A DNA stretch of 21,921 bases from UBA11524 sp045591175 (GCA_045591175.1 JAZNSI010000009.1:1-21921), one strand, 5' to 3'. Positions 8,478 to 15,465 are shown, counted from the first letter of the stretch. A program made the numbers and translations. Notes: generated from the letters alone by a model not told the origin.

Positions 8478-9038
8478 ATGAACGTATACAGAGATTGCCC
8501 CACTTTCGTCACCCCGCGGTTCACGCTGCGGCTCGTCCGCATGGAAGACGCCCCCGCGCTCCTGCGCGTGTACAGCGACAAGCTGGCCCAGCCCTGCTTC
8601 AACGCCGACAACTGCACCAGCGATTTCCGCTACGCCACCCTTGCCGAGATGGAGGACTGCATCCGCATGTGGCTGTGGAATTACGAAAACGGCTGCTTCG
8701 TCCGCTGGACGATCCTGCGGCTGGACGTCCCCGTGGGCACGGTGGAGATGTTCCGCCGCGACGCGGGCAAGGACGGCCAGGGCGAGGGCGTGCTGCGGAT
8801 CGATCTGCTGAGCAAGTTCGAGCAGTCCGACGTGATCGACGAGCTGCTGCGCTCCATTCTGCCCGAGATGCACGAGCTCTTTGGCTGCGCGCGCATCCTC
8901 ACCAAGGCGCTGCCGCTGATGGCCAAGCGCCGCCTGGCGCTGGTGCTGCACGGATTCTTCCCCTCGAAGGAGCCGCTGCGGGGCGAAAACGGCGTGGAAT
9001 ACGGCTGTTACTGGGGCCGCCGGCATGCCCGGCCGTGA
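8478..9038 (+). CDS. GNAT-family N-acetyltransferase
   Basis: The 186-residue protein fits the GNAT fold, which transfers an acyl group from an acyl-CoA to an amine. The N-terminus, TPRFTLRLVRMEDAPALLRVYSD, is the usual beta1-alpha1 opening of RimJ/RimL-like members. The central part has the expected strand pair around WTILRLDVPVGTVEMFRRD, and the C-terminus ends EYGCYWGRR. The acetyl-CoA loop (Q/RxxGxG/A) is not obvious; GQGEG may stand in for it. ATG at 8478 is chosen for the GGAGG at 8466-8470; the upstream in-frame codons run through the dyad region. yabP starts 33 bases after the stop, so it may be co-transcribed with the sporulation genes. The substrate is unknown. Confidence 0.75.
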   Translation: MNVYRDCPTFVTPRFTLRLVRMEDAPALLRVYSDKLAQPCFNADNCTSDFRYATLAEMEDCIRMWLWNYENGCFVRWTILRLDVPVGTVEMFRRDAGKDGQGEGVLRIDLLSKFEQSDVIDELLRSILPEMHELFGCARILTKALPLMAKRRLALVLHGFFPSKEPLRGENGVEYGCYWGRRHARP

Positions 9039-9071
9039 CGCCGCATACACTCCCCCAAAGGAGTGATGCCC

Positions 9072-9347
9072 ATGAACCAGACGAGCGAAAAGCCCTACTC
9101 GCTGACCATCGACCGCCGGGAAAAGGCCGTCATCACCGGCGTGACCGACGTGGAACGCTTTGACGAAAACGAGGTCGTCCTGACCACCCACGGGGGACGG
9201 CTGATCCTCACCGGAACGGGGCTGCATGTAGCCAGCTTGCAGCTGGAGGAAGGCAAACTGCTGGTGGACGGCGCCATTGACGGCGCGGTGTACGCCGGGA
9301 ATGCGGCCAAGCATCGGGGCGGCTTCCTCCGCCGGGCCCTGGGATGA
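9072..9347 (+). CDS. yabP: Sporulation protein YabP
   Basis: YabP is a small protein needed for normal sporulation in Bacillus subtilis, expressed in the mother cell. The 91-residue product has the family pattern of beta strands with HGG..LILTGTGLHV in the centre and the following LEEGKLLVDGAIDG. Three in-frame starts lie close together (GTG 9063, ATG 9066, ATG 9072). I use 9072 because AAAGGAG (9057-9063) is then eight bases upstream. Its stop overlaps the yabQ start by four bases (ATGA), indicating translational coupling. The yabP-yabQ-divIC order is conserved in endospore formers, so this gene marks the host as a likely spore former. Confidence 0.9.
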   Translation: MNQTSEKPYSLTIDRREKAVITGVTDVERFDENEVVLTTHGGRLILTGTGLHVASLQLEEGKLLVDGAIDGAVYAGNAAKHRGGFLRRALG

Positions 9348-9673
9348 CGCTGGAGGTCCTCTTCGCCCAGGCCGGGCAGTGCCGCACCTTCCTCCTGATG
9401 GTGCTGCTGGGCGCTGCGATGGCGCTGCTGGTGCATCTCTCTGGCCGGATTCACCGGCGGAACCGCTGGTTCGGCATGACGGCGGATCTGCTGTGCGCAG
9501 TCGGACTGGCCCTTGCGCTGGGACAGGTGCTGCTCGGCAGCGGCGAAGGGCTGCGGGGCTATGGGCTGCTGGGGCTGCTGATCGGCGGCGCGCTGTATGC
9601 GGCGGGGCTTGCACCTGCAGTGGGGTGGGTCATGCGAAAGCTCACGGAAGCACGGCAACATATTCGTACATAG
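9344..9673 (+). CDS. yabQ: Spore cortex biosynthesis membrane protein YabQ
   Basis: YabQ is a membrane protein of the outer forespore membrane required for spore cortex formation in Bacillus. The product has 109 residues and about three predicted membrane segments, at roughly 16-34, 45-64 and 72-94. Between the first two lies the basic loop GRIHRRNRW. Together with the yabP overlap these support the call more than sequence identity, which is weak in this family. The start at 9344 is set by the ATGA overlap with yabP. A DUF3795 gene follows after 9 bases, separating yabQ from its usual partner divIC. Confidence 0.85.
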   Translation: MTLEVLFAQAGQCRTFLLMVLLGAAMALLVHLSGRIHRRNRWFGMTADLLCAVGLALALGQVLLGSGEGLRGYGLLGLLIGGALYAAGLAPAVGWVMRKLTEARQHIRT

Positions 9674-9682
9674 GAGTTCATC

Positions 9683-10057
9683 ATGAGAAGAGAATTAGGC
9701 ATTGCAAGGTGCGGGCTTGCCTGCTGCCTTTGCAGTGAAAATGACCGCTGCGATGGGTGCGATTCCGGTCATTGCCCCGACGCCAGCTGGTGCGAAAACC
9801 GGAGCTGCTCCATGGCCAGGGGCCTTCCGCATTGCTGCGAGTGCACCCAAGACTGCCGGATGGGCCTGCTGTCGAAGATCAAGCCCTATGGTTTCACCCT
9901 GTTTGCCAGGCGTTACGGCGTTCCCGCCCTGCTGGACTGCCTTGAGCGGAATGAGCAACGCGGCGTCGTCTACCACCGCAAAGGCATTGTGGGCGACTAT
10001 GACGACTTCACCGACGTGGAGGCGCTGATCCGCTTCATCCAAACAGGGAAGCAATGA
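9683..10057 (+). CDS. DUF3795 cysteine-rich protein
   Basis: This 124-residue protein matches the DUF3795 pattern, an uncharacterised family whose N-terminal half is full of cysteines. Here the order is CGLACCLC, then CDGCDSGHC, then WCENRSC, then HCCECTQDC. Such spacing suggests bound zinc or an iron-sulfur cluster, which is inference. The C-terminal half is helical and ends DFTDVEALIRFIQTGKQ. The ATG at 9683 has AGGAG seven bases upstream. It lies between yabQ and divIC, which are normally adjacent, so it appears to be an insertion into the sporulation/division cluster. No function is known. Confidence 0.82.
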   Translation: MRRELGIARCGLACCLCSENDRCDGCDSGHCPDASWCENRSCSMARGLPHCCECTQDCRMGLLSKIKPYGFTLFARRYGVPALLDCLERNEQRGVVYHRKGIVGDYDDFTDVEALIRFIQTGKQ

Positions 10058-10188
10058 CGACCTCCGGCACAGCCCCCTGCCGGCAGTCCGCCAGAAAATT
10101 TCCGCCGCCGTAGCAGGAAAATCCCCCACCGGCGCAGAATCTGTATGATTACCATCATTTCAGATTTGCGAGAAGGGGGGGAATCACC

Positions 10189-10545
10189 ATGGCGCGCGTG
10201 GATCGTGATCGTCGTTACATCCGCTGGCAGGGCATGGCCCTGGGCTGCGTTGCGCTGGTGATCCTCTTTTGCGTGTCGATGCATTGGGTGCGCACGGACA
10301 TCGCCCGGCTGCAGACGCAGGACACCACGCTGCAGTACAGCGTCAGCGTGATGGAGATGGAGTATGCGGATCTGCTTTTGCAGCTGCAGCGCGTGGGCTC
10401 CGAGGGCTATGTGGAAAACGAGGCCCGGGAGAAGTACGAGTTCATCCGCCAGGGCGAGATCGTCTTTGCGTTTGAAAACCCCGACGTGCTCAAGGGCTAC
10501 ACCCAGGAAGAATACCAGATCATCATGGACGAAATGCGTGATTAA
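10189..10545 (+). CDS. divIC: Septum formation initiator family protein (DivIC/FtsB-like)
   Basis: DivIC (FtsB in Gram-negatives) is a bitopic division protein that works with FtsL and DivIB/FtsQ to activate septal peptidoglycan synthesis. The 118-residue product has a short basic cytoplasmic tail (MARVDRDRRYIRW), one membrane segment at about 14-33, then a heptad-like coiled coil at about 35-70. After that comes the family's C-terminal motif, VENEAREKYEFIRQGEIVFAF. ATG at 10189 follows a purine-rich AGAAGGGGGG site. A terminator-like hairpin starts 4 bases after the stop. The 131-base gap upstream holds no clear terminator; TATGAT at 10146-10151 could be a -10 box but has no good -35. Confidence 0.88.
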   Translation: MARVDRDRRYIRWQGMALGCVALVILFCVSMHWVRTDIARLQTQDTTLQYSVSVMEMEYADLLLQLQRVGSEGYVENEAREKYEFIRQGEIVFAFENPDVLKGYTQEEYQIIMDEMRD

Positions 10546-10548
10546 CGC

Positions 10549-10578
10549 GGGTCTTTGCGTGCGGCAAAGGCCCTTTTT
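10549..10578 (+). terminator. Intrinsic terminator between divIC and ppx/gppA
   Basis: GGGTCTTTGC (10549-10558) pairs with GCAAAGGCCC (10564-10573) through nine Watson-Crick pairs and one G-U, with loop GTGCG and then TTTTT (10574-10578). It ends only six bases before the AAGGAGG of the next gene, so no promoter fits between them. The next gene must be read through this site or start within divIC. Confidence 0.85.
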
Positions 10579-10596
10579 GATACCAAGGAGGGGCAC

Positions 10597-11499
10597 ATGA
10601 AGGCTGCAGTCATCGGTATCGGTTCGAATTCTGTGAGGATGCTTGTGTGCGAGGTAGATGGGGGCGAAATGCGCCGCATCCGCCGGGATCGCGAGGGAAC
10701 GCGGCTCTTTGCCGGGCTGGATGCGGGGCGGATTCTCTCCGCTGACGCAATGGCGAAATCCTGCGCGGCGGTGAAACGCATGGCGGATTCCGCCCGGGAT
10801 GAAGGCTGCGAGGCACTCCACCTCTTCGCCACCAGCGCCACCCGCGATGCGGCCAATCAGGCGGATTTCTCCGCGCTGCTGCTGAAGGAAACCGGCCTCA
10901 CGCTGGAGATCTGCTCCGGCGAAACGGAAGCGGCGCTGTCCTTCTTCGGCGCCACCGACGGCGGGGACTGCGGCGTGATCGACATCGGCGGCGGCTCTAC
11001 GGAGATCATCGTGGGCAGCGATATGGACGTGCGCTGCGGCTTCTCCTGTCAAATGGGCGCGGTGCGGCTGGCAGGCATGACGCCCATCCGCGACCACGGC
11101 GACCTCCCGGCGGTGCAGCAGGTGGCCGCCGACATCCTGGAGGAAGAACTGCGCCTCCACCCGGCGCTGACCTTCCCGCCCATCTGGCGCGGCACCGGCG
11201 GCACCTTCACGACCCTCGCCGCCATGATGAAGGGCATCCGCTGGACGGACCGCACCTACATGCACGGGACGGTGCTGACGAAGGACTTCATCCTGCGCAT
11301 CGCCCGCGACCTGGCGGACATGCCCATTGAGGAGCGCAAGCAGCTCCCCGGCCTCCAGCCCAACCGCGCGGACATCATCGTCCACGGCATCTGCATCCTC
11401 ATCGCCGGGATGGAACGGTTGGAGATTGAGCAGATTACCGTCAGCGAGTACGGGAATCTGGACGGCTATGTGAAGTGGAAGTACCTGAACAAGAAATAA
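10597..11499 (+). CDS. Ppx/GppA phosphatase family protein
   Basis: The protein belongs to the actin-like Ppx/GppA family, which hydrolyses polyphosphate or pppGpp. Its 300 residues match the short exopolyphosphatase form. The second phosphate motif, GVIDIGGGSTEIIVG, and the SGETEAALSF motif carrying the catalytic-type Glu are intact. The first phosphate motif normally reads (A)IDxGSNS; here it is VIGIGSNSVRML, with Gly7 where Asp is usual. The middle has RGTGGTFTTLAAM and the end LQPNRADIIVHG, both typical. ATG at 10597 has AAGGAGGGG at 10585-10593. It follows divIC as in many Clostridia but lies behind a terminator-like hairpin. Polyphosphate or pppGpp specificity cannot be decided from sequence. 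Confidence 0.88.
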   Translation: MKAAVIGIGSNSVRMLVCEVDGGEMRRIRRDREGTRLFAGLDAGRILSADAMAKSCAAVKRMADSARDEGCEALHLFATSATRDAANQADFSALLLKETGLTLEICSGETEAALSFFGATDGGDCGVIDIGGGSTEIIVGSDMDVRCGFSCQMGAVRLAGMTPIRDHGDLPAVQQVAADILEEELRLHPALTFPPIWRGTGGTFTTLAAMMKGIRWTDRTYMHGTVLTKDFILRIARDLADMPIEERKQLPGLQPNRADIIVHGICILIAGMERLEIEQITVSEYGNLDGYVKWKYLNKK

Positions 11500-11558
11500 G
11501 TAAATCAAAGCAGAAAACTTAGGGATTTTACCCTTCCCCCTCGTTCCCTTTGCCCCAT

Positions 11559-11785
11559 GCGGCTGCAGTACAACCCGCAAAGGAGCCCGTGCGGCGATTT
11601 TGCGAAGGATTCCTTCCGCCTTGGCGGAAATTGAGAGGAATCCTGAGCAACCAGAGCCGCCCCGCATTGCAGCCGCTCAACCAACTCCAAAGGAGCAGGA
11701 GGGGGTCCGGGGGAAAGCCCACGTTGGCTTTCCCCCGGCGGCTTTGTGCGCGCGGGTCGATGACCCTTCGACGCGCGAAAGCGGC
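11559..11785 (+). repeat. Structured intergenic repeat, copy A
   Basis: This 227-bp element is matched along its length by the reverse complement of 18281-18495. Its stems, in order, are: TTGC..AGGATTCC / GGAATCCT..GCAA enclosing TTCCGCC-TT-GGCGGAA; GCGGCTGC early in the element with GCAGCCGC later, closing that unit; GGGGGAAAGCC / GGCTTTCCCCC; and a terminal CGCGCG region. Differences between the copies change both sides of a stem. It begins 60 bases after the Ppx/GppA stop, in that gene's sense direction, in a convergent gap. No ORF or transposase is inside. Confidence 0.88.
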
Positions 11786-11801
11786 CCCCTGCCACAGAAA
11801 C

Positions 11802-11828
11802 GCGCGGCCTCCATCCCGGAAGCCGCGC
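11802..11828 (-). terminator. Terminator hairpin after the MBL-fold gene
   Basis: GCGCGGCCTCC (11802-11812) and GGAAGCCGCGC (11818-11828) form an 11-bp stem with one G-U pair around five bases. In the - direction it is followed by GTTTCTG, a weak T-tract; in the + direction by TTTCC. It lies 8 bases beyond the - strand stop codon and may stop transcription from both sides of this convergent gap. Confidence 0.65.
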
Positions 11829-11836
11829 TTTCCTAT

Positions 11837-13012
11837 TCAGTTCATCATATCAATGAGCCTTCCATACACATCATACAGGAAGGCCGCATCCTCCTTGGAC
11901 TTGTGCCAAACCTTCTTGTCCGGCCAGACGAGATCTCCCGCCTCCTCCGAGGACTGGCTGCTGATCGTGATCGCCCCGCCGGGAGCGATCTCCGTCCCCT
12001 CCGGCAGCACATAAATCTGACTGCCCTTGTCGCTGACGATGTACCAGCCGCCCACGTCCGCCGCCGTCTTGCCGGTGTTGCGCAGCGTAATGCGGTCATC
12101 CTTGTTGTCCACGCCGGCAATGACGACCGTCTTGCTGGCCGCAGGGAAATCCACATAGCCCATCTTGCTGGCGGTCACCTCACCCTGATCGATGGTCACC
12201 AGGACGCCGGATTCCGCGTGCTGGGTCTGGTAAATGTCAATGCCGGCGTTGCTCAGCAGCTGCATCACCCGCCCGGAGGGAGTGTCGGGCTCGGCAGCGG
12301 TGGATGTGCTGATCACCGCGATCTTCGGCTGCACCGCCTGCAGCAGCGCCCCGGAGGTCGCGTCGTTTTCGCCGTGGTTGGCGATCTTGATCACATCACA
12401 GGCCGGGATGACCCCCGCCGCCAGCAGTTCCTCCTCCTCGGGGAATTCCATGTCGCCGGTCAGGAGCATCCGTCCGCCGCTGGCCTCGGCTATCAGTACG
12501 AGAGAGTTGCAATTCTCCACCTCCGACGCGCTGATGGGGCCGATCACCGTCAGCTTGCCGTTGCCCAGGGGCAGCTCGTCCCCCGCGCGCAGGAAGGTGA
12601 CCGTGTCGCCGCGAAGGGCCGCAGCCTCCACCGCAGGGTGCTTGCTTTCCTTCTTGATGTCGGCGTAATGGGCCGGAGCGTACCAGTTCTCCACCTCGAT
12701 GGAGGAGGTCGCCAGCGGGAGCAGTCCCCCCGCGTGATCCTTGTCCGTATGGGTGAGGATCACGCCGGTGAGCTTCGTCACCTGCAGCATCTTCAGCGCG
12801 CAGGACAGATCGCCCCAGTTTTCCTGCAATCCCGCGTCGATCAGGTAGGTCTCCGCGCCGCAGTTGAGCAGCAGCGCATCCCCCTTGCCCACGTTGACGG
12901 CAAAGAGGGTCAGCGGCTTGTCAGCCTTCTCATAGGGGGACTCCGCCAGCGCGGCTCCTGCCGTCAGGATCAGCGCCGTCAGCAGGCACAGCATCATCCA
13001 CATGCGTTTCAT
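11837..13012 (-). CDS. Exported MBL-fold (ComEC C-terminal-like) hydrolase with lamin-tail-like domain
   Basis: The protein opens with a signal peptide (MKRMWMMLCLLTALILTAGAALA), so it is probably secreted or surface-anchored. Residues about 33-260 resemble the metallo-beta-lactamase domain of ComEC/Rec2: NVGKGDALLL, YLIDAG, the metal motif HTDKDH (88-93), TGD at 185-187, and H213 in ANHGEND. In ComEC the last motif is usually HHGS, so one His is replaced by Asn. The C-terminal 100 residues (RNTGKTAADVGGWYIVSDKG, PEGTEIAPGG) look like a lamin-tail domain. Extracellular DNA or nucleotide hydrolysis is an inference. ATG at 13012 is used; M4 at 13003 has better-spaced GAGGA and is possible. It runs opposite to its neighbours. 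Confidence 0.85.
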   Translation of the reverse strand: MKRMWMMLCLLTALILTAGAALAESPYEKADKPLTLFAVNVGKGDALLLNCGAETYLIDAGLQENWGDLSCALKMLQVTKLTGVILTHTDKDHAGGLLPLATSSIEVENWYAPAHYADIKKESKHPAVEAAALRGDTVTFLRAGDELPLGNGKLTVIGPISASEVENCNSLVLIAEASGGRMLLTGDMEFPEEEELLAAGVIPACDVIKIANHGENDATSGALLQAVQPKIAVISTSTAAEPDTPSGRVMQLLSNAGIDIYQTQHAESGVLVTIDQGEVTASKMGYVDFPAASKTVVIAGVDNKDDRITLRNTGKTAADVGGWYIVSDKGSQIYVLPEGTEIAPGGAITISSQSSEEAGDLVWPDKKVWHKSKEDAAFLYDVYGRLIDMMN

Positions 13013-13049
13013 TCCTCACACCTCGAATCAGAGCCGGTTGAAGCACTCT

Positions 13050-13063
13050 GTTACATATGTAAC
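13050..13063. promoter_or_regulatory. Perfect 14-bp palindrome in divergent promoter region
   Basis: GTTACATATGTAAC is self-complementary along its whole length. It sits 37 bases upstream of the MBL gene start (- strand) and about 27 bases upstream of the tadA -35 box. The form is that of a homodimeric repressor site. The regulator is unknown. Confidence 0.5.
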
Positions 13064-13089
13064 GTTTCTACCCTACTTTTTCTTCCCGC

Positions 13090-13118
13090 TTGATTGAAAT
13101 TCCTTCTCATGATACAAT
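13090..13118 (+). promoter_or_regulatory. Putative promoter of the tadA operon
   Basis: TTGATT (13090-13095) and TACAAT (13113-13118) are separated by 17 bases, close to the sigma-A consensus. The expected start near 13125 leaves a leader of about 50 bases before tadA, containing GGCAG / CTGCC arms. Confidence 0.65.
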
Positions 13119-13175
13119 GTTTTCACGAAGCGGCAGTGTGTTGCTGCCCCCGATCGCACCGTAAACCGAGGTGAT

Positions 13176-13619
13176 ATGATGGAATATATGCGCATTGCGC
13201 TTGAAGAAGCACAGCTCGCCGCAACTGAGGGGGAGATCCCCGTCGGCGCGGTGATCGTGAAGGACGGAGCCGTCATCGCGAAGGCCCACAACCGCCGCGA
13301 AGCCGACCATGACCCCACCGCCCACGCGGAGATGCTGGCCATGCGCCAGGCCGCCCGCATTTTGGGGGACTGGCGGCTACGGGGCTGCACGCTCTATGTC
13401 ACCCTGGAGCCCTGCCCCATGTGCGCCGGCGCGATGGTGATGAGCCAGCTCTCCGGCTGCGTGTACGGCGCAGCGGACGAGAAGCAGGGCTGCTGCGGCA
13501 GCGTGTACGACCTGCCCGCCGATCCTGCCCTCGCGGGACAGACCATGTGGCAGTCCGGCGTGATGGCGGAAGAATGCGGCGAAATGATGCGCAGCTTCTT
13601 CGCCGGGAGGCGGGGATGA
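13176..13619 (+). CDS. tadA: tRNA-specific adenosine deaminase TadA
   Basis: TadA deaminates adenosine 34 of tRNA-Arg(ACG) to inosine so that one tRNA reads several Arg codons. The 147-residue protein has the zinc-dependent cytidine deaminase motifs: H50-A-E52 (TAHAEMLAM) and P79?-type PCPMC with C80 and C83 (TLEPCPMCAGAM). GEIPVGAVIVKDG near the start is also typical. Length suits the bacterial family (about 150-165). Two ATGs lie side by side (13176 and 13179) behind GAGGTG at 13168-13173; either could be used. The stop overlaps the next start by four bases (ATGA), so it leads a three-gene operon. Confidence 0.95.
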   Translation: MMEYMRIALEEAQLAATEGEIPVGAVIVKDGAVIAKAHNRREADHDPTAHAEMLAMRQAARILGDWRLRGCTLYVTLEPCPMCAGAMVMSQLSGCVYGAADEKQGCCGSVYDLPADPALAGQTMWQSGVMAEECGEMMRSFFAGRRG

Positions 13620-13981
13620 GCGCGCCCCTGGTGCCTCTGGGGCCTGCCTCCGCCTACGCGCTGTACGACCTGGTGGAAGCCCACATGCTCTCCACCTACC
13701 CGGACGTCACCGTGCGCCACACCAAAACGCAGACCGCCTTCGCCCGGAAGGTGCAATTTGCCTGGGTCACCCAGCCGCTGCACAGGGCGGATCTGGGCGG
13801 CATCCAGTTCTACCTGTCGCTGCCCTTTGTGCTGGAATCCCCCCGCGTGGTGCGCTTCAGCTGTCCCAGCAGGGAGCGCTACATGCACCAATTCGTCCTG
13901 CGCAGCCCGGATGATTTCGACGCCGAGCTGAAGGAGTGGATCGGCCTCTCCTGGGCGATGGTGGGGCCGGGCCGGCGATGA
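13616..13981 (+). CDS. DUF5655 domain protein
   Basis: The 121-residue product resembles the DUF5655 domain, an uncharacterised fold of about 110 residues. Visible features are LYDLVEAHMLSTYPDVTV near the start, a K-TQTAFARKVQFAWV strand pair, then LGGIQFYLSLPFVLESPR, then FVLRSPDDFDAELKEWIGLSW at the end. These match what I remember of the family, though I cannot run a profile search. ATG at 13616 overlaps the tadA stop, and the longer upstream open frame only shadows tadA. The DJ-1/PfpI gene follows after 13 bases. There is no signal peptide or membrane segment. The role is unknown. Confidence 0.75.
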   Translation: MSAPLVPLGPASAYALYDLVEAHMLSTYPDVTVRHTKTQTAFARKVQFAWVTQPLHRADLGGIQFYLSLPFVLESPRVVRFSCPSRERYMHQFVLRSPDDFDAELKEWIGLSWAMVGPGRR

Positions 13982-13994
13982 TCAAGGAGGCAAT

Positions 13995-14567
13995 ATGAGC
14001 AGCATCCTTTGCTACATTTACCCCGACATGGCGGATTTTGAGGTGATCGTCGCGCTGCACCGGCTGCGCAACGCGGGCCGGCGGCGGATCATCACCGTCG
14101 CGGACACGCCGGACGAGATCGTGTCCCAGTCCGGGCTGCGGTATGTGCCGGACATGACCCTCGCCGAGGCCGCCGCCATCGACGCAGATGCGCTGATCAT
14201 CCCCGGCGGGCCCATCAACAATGGCCAGAATGCCGTCCTGCCGCTGATCCGCCGCCTGGACGCCCAGGGCAAGCTGCTGGCGGCGATCTGCTTCGGGCCG
14301 CAGTTTCTGGGCCGCGCAGGCGTGCTGAACGTTCGCCGCTTCACCACCTCCTGCACGGAGGCGCACATCGCAGCGCTGGGCGCGGACGATCCCTTCCCCC
14401 GGGAGAATTGGGTGGATCAGCGTGTCGTGCGGGATGGCCATGTCATCACCGCCCAGGGCCATGCCTTCATCGACTTCGCCATCGAGATCTGCCGGTACTT
14501 GAACGTATACGCCACGCCGCAGCAGGAATACGCCGAGCTGGGGCGCACCAAGGAAACCGCCGGGTAA
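13995..14567 (+). CDS. DJ-1/PfpI family protein (class I glutamine amidotransferase-like)
   Basis: The 190-residue protein has the flavodoxin-like DJ-1/PfpI fold. The nucleophile elbow is LLAAICFGPQFLGRAGVL with Cys99, and the conserved Glu that activates it in this superfamily is probably E16 (DMADFEV). ALIIPGGPINNG at about 66-77 is the usual oxyanion-side loop, and GHVITAQGHAFIDFAIEI is the typical C-terminal motif. Members act as glyoxalases, chaperones or protein hydrolases, and the substrate cannot be predicted here. ATG at 13995 has AAGGAGG five bases upstream. It is the last gene of the tadA operon. A new promoter starts 36 bases after it. Confidence 0.88.
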   Translation: MSSILCYIYPDMADFEVIVALHRLRNAGRRRIITVADTPDEIVSQSGLRYVPDMTLAEAAAIDADALIIPGGPINNGQNAVLPLIRRLDAQGKLLAAICFGPQFLGRAGVLNVRRFTTSCTEAHIAALGADDPFPRENWVDQRVVRDGHVITAQGHAFIDFAIEICRYLNVYATPQQEYAELGRTKETAG

Positions 14568-14602
14568 GGGCTGTGCTGCGCATGAGCTCCATCAAGCCTC
14601 GC

Positions 14603-14631
14603 TTGACAATGCAGGAAATCCATGCTATATT
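14603..14631 (+). promoter_or_regulatory. Strong sigma-A promoter of the methyltransferase gene
   Basis: TTGACA (14603-14608) and TATATT (14626-14631) are separated by exactly 17 bases. The leader is about 23 bases and contains CCATCAAATCAAAGGAGG (14635-14652), which is identical to the leader of the DUF2975 gene at 21578-21595 on the other strand. Confidence 0.88.
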
Positions 14632-14660
14632 ATCCCATCAAATCAAAGGAGGGACCTCTC

Positions 14661-15452
14661 ATGGACCTGCATGACTACAAGGACGTAGCCGAAAACTACG
14701 ACCTCTATCTGGACGTGATGTACCGCGAACACGACAACTACGAGGGCTTCAAGGACTTTTACCTTGACCTGGCCCGGGAATACGGCGCGGGCGGCGTGAT
14801 CGACATCGCCTGCGGAACCGGCGCGGTGCTGCTCCACCTGGCCGCAAACGGCGTCGACATCGACGGCAGCGACCTGTCCGAAGCCATGTGCGACGTGGCC
14901 CGGGAGAAGGCCGCAAAGCTGGGCCTTGACCTCACCATTTTCCCAGCGAACATGACCGATCTGCACGCGCCCCGCAAGTACAGCCTGGCCATCATCGCCC
15001 GCAGCGGCTTCATGCACCTGCTCACCCCGGAGGATCAGCGCGCGGCCCTGATGCGCATCCGCGAATGCCTCGCGGACGGCGGCATCCTGACACTGAACAC
15101 CTTCGCGCCCTTCCCGCCCATCCAGGCTTCCCAGATGCGCTCCACCCCCGATGATTACGAATTCCGCCTGGAATACGTCAACCGTGACGGCCATCGGGAG
15201 CGCATCTACAACGCTATCACCTACGACCCCGCCACCCAGGTGATGCATGGCAACTGGAAGTTCGAGACGCTGGATGACGCGGGCAATGTCATCGCCGAGC
15301 GCATCCGCCCCCTGGCCATGCGCCAGACCTACGCCCAGGAGCTTCGCTACCTGCTGGAGCTGTGCGGCTTTGAGGTGCTGGCCCGCTACGGCGACTACTA
15401 CCGCAGCGAAGAGGACACCGGCCGGTATGTCTGGGTGCTGAAAAAGAAATAA
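14661..15452 (+). CDS. Class I SAM-dependent methyltransferase
   Basis: The 263-residue protein has a Rossmann-type methyltransferase domain in its first half. Motif I is VIDIACGTGAVLLHLA (46-61), followed by the acidic residue GSDLSEAM, motif II around LTIFPANMTDL, and IIARSGFMHLL further on. The C-terminal half is beta-rich (EYVNRDGHRERIYNAITYDP, GNWKFETLDDAGNV), as in small-molecule methyltransferases of Clostridia. AAAGGAGG precedes ATG at 14661; the upstream in-frame ATG lies within the promoter. It is transcribed alone and ends at a bidirectional terminator. The substrate is unknown. Confidence 0.88.
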   Translation: MDLHDYKDVAENYDLYLDVMYREHDNYEGFKDFYLDLAREYGAGGVIDIACGTGAVLLHLAANGVDIDGSDLSEAMCDVAREKAAKLGLDLTIFPANMTDLHAPRKYSLAIIARSGFMHLLTPEDQRAALMRIRECLADGGILTLNTFAPFPPIQASQMRSTPDDYEFRLEYVNRDGHRERIYNAITYDPATQVMHGNWKFETLDDAGNVIAERIRPLAMRQTYAQELRYLLELCGFEVLARYGDYYRSEEDTGRYVWVLKKK

Positions 15453-15465
15453 GCATGCAAAAACA

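Noticed and set aside
9044..9051. CATACACT as a sigma-E -10 box before yabP
   Set aside because: No sigma-E -35 element lies at the right distance, and the transcript would begin inside the ribosome binding site.
11600..13093. A 497-codon + strand frame across repeat A and the MBL gene
   Set aside because: It is antisense to a gene with signal peptide and family motifs, and its own translation is compositionally odd.
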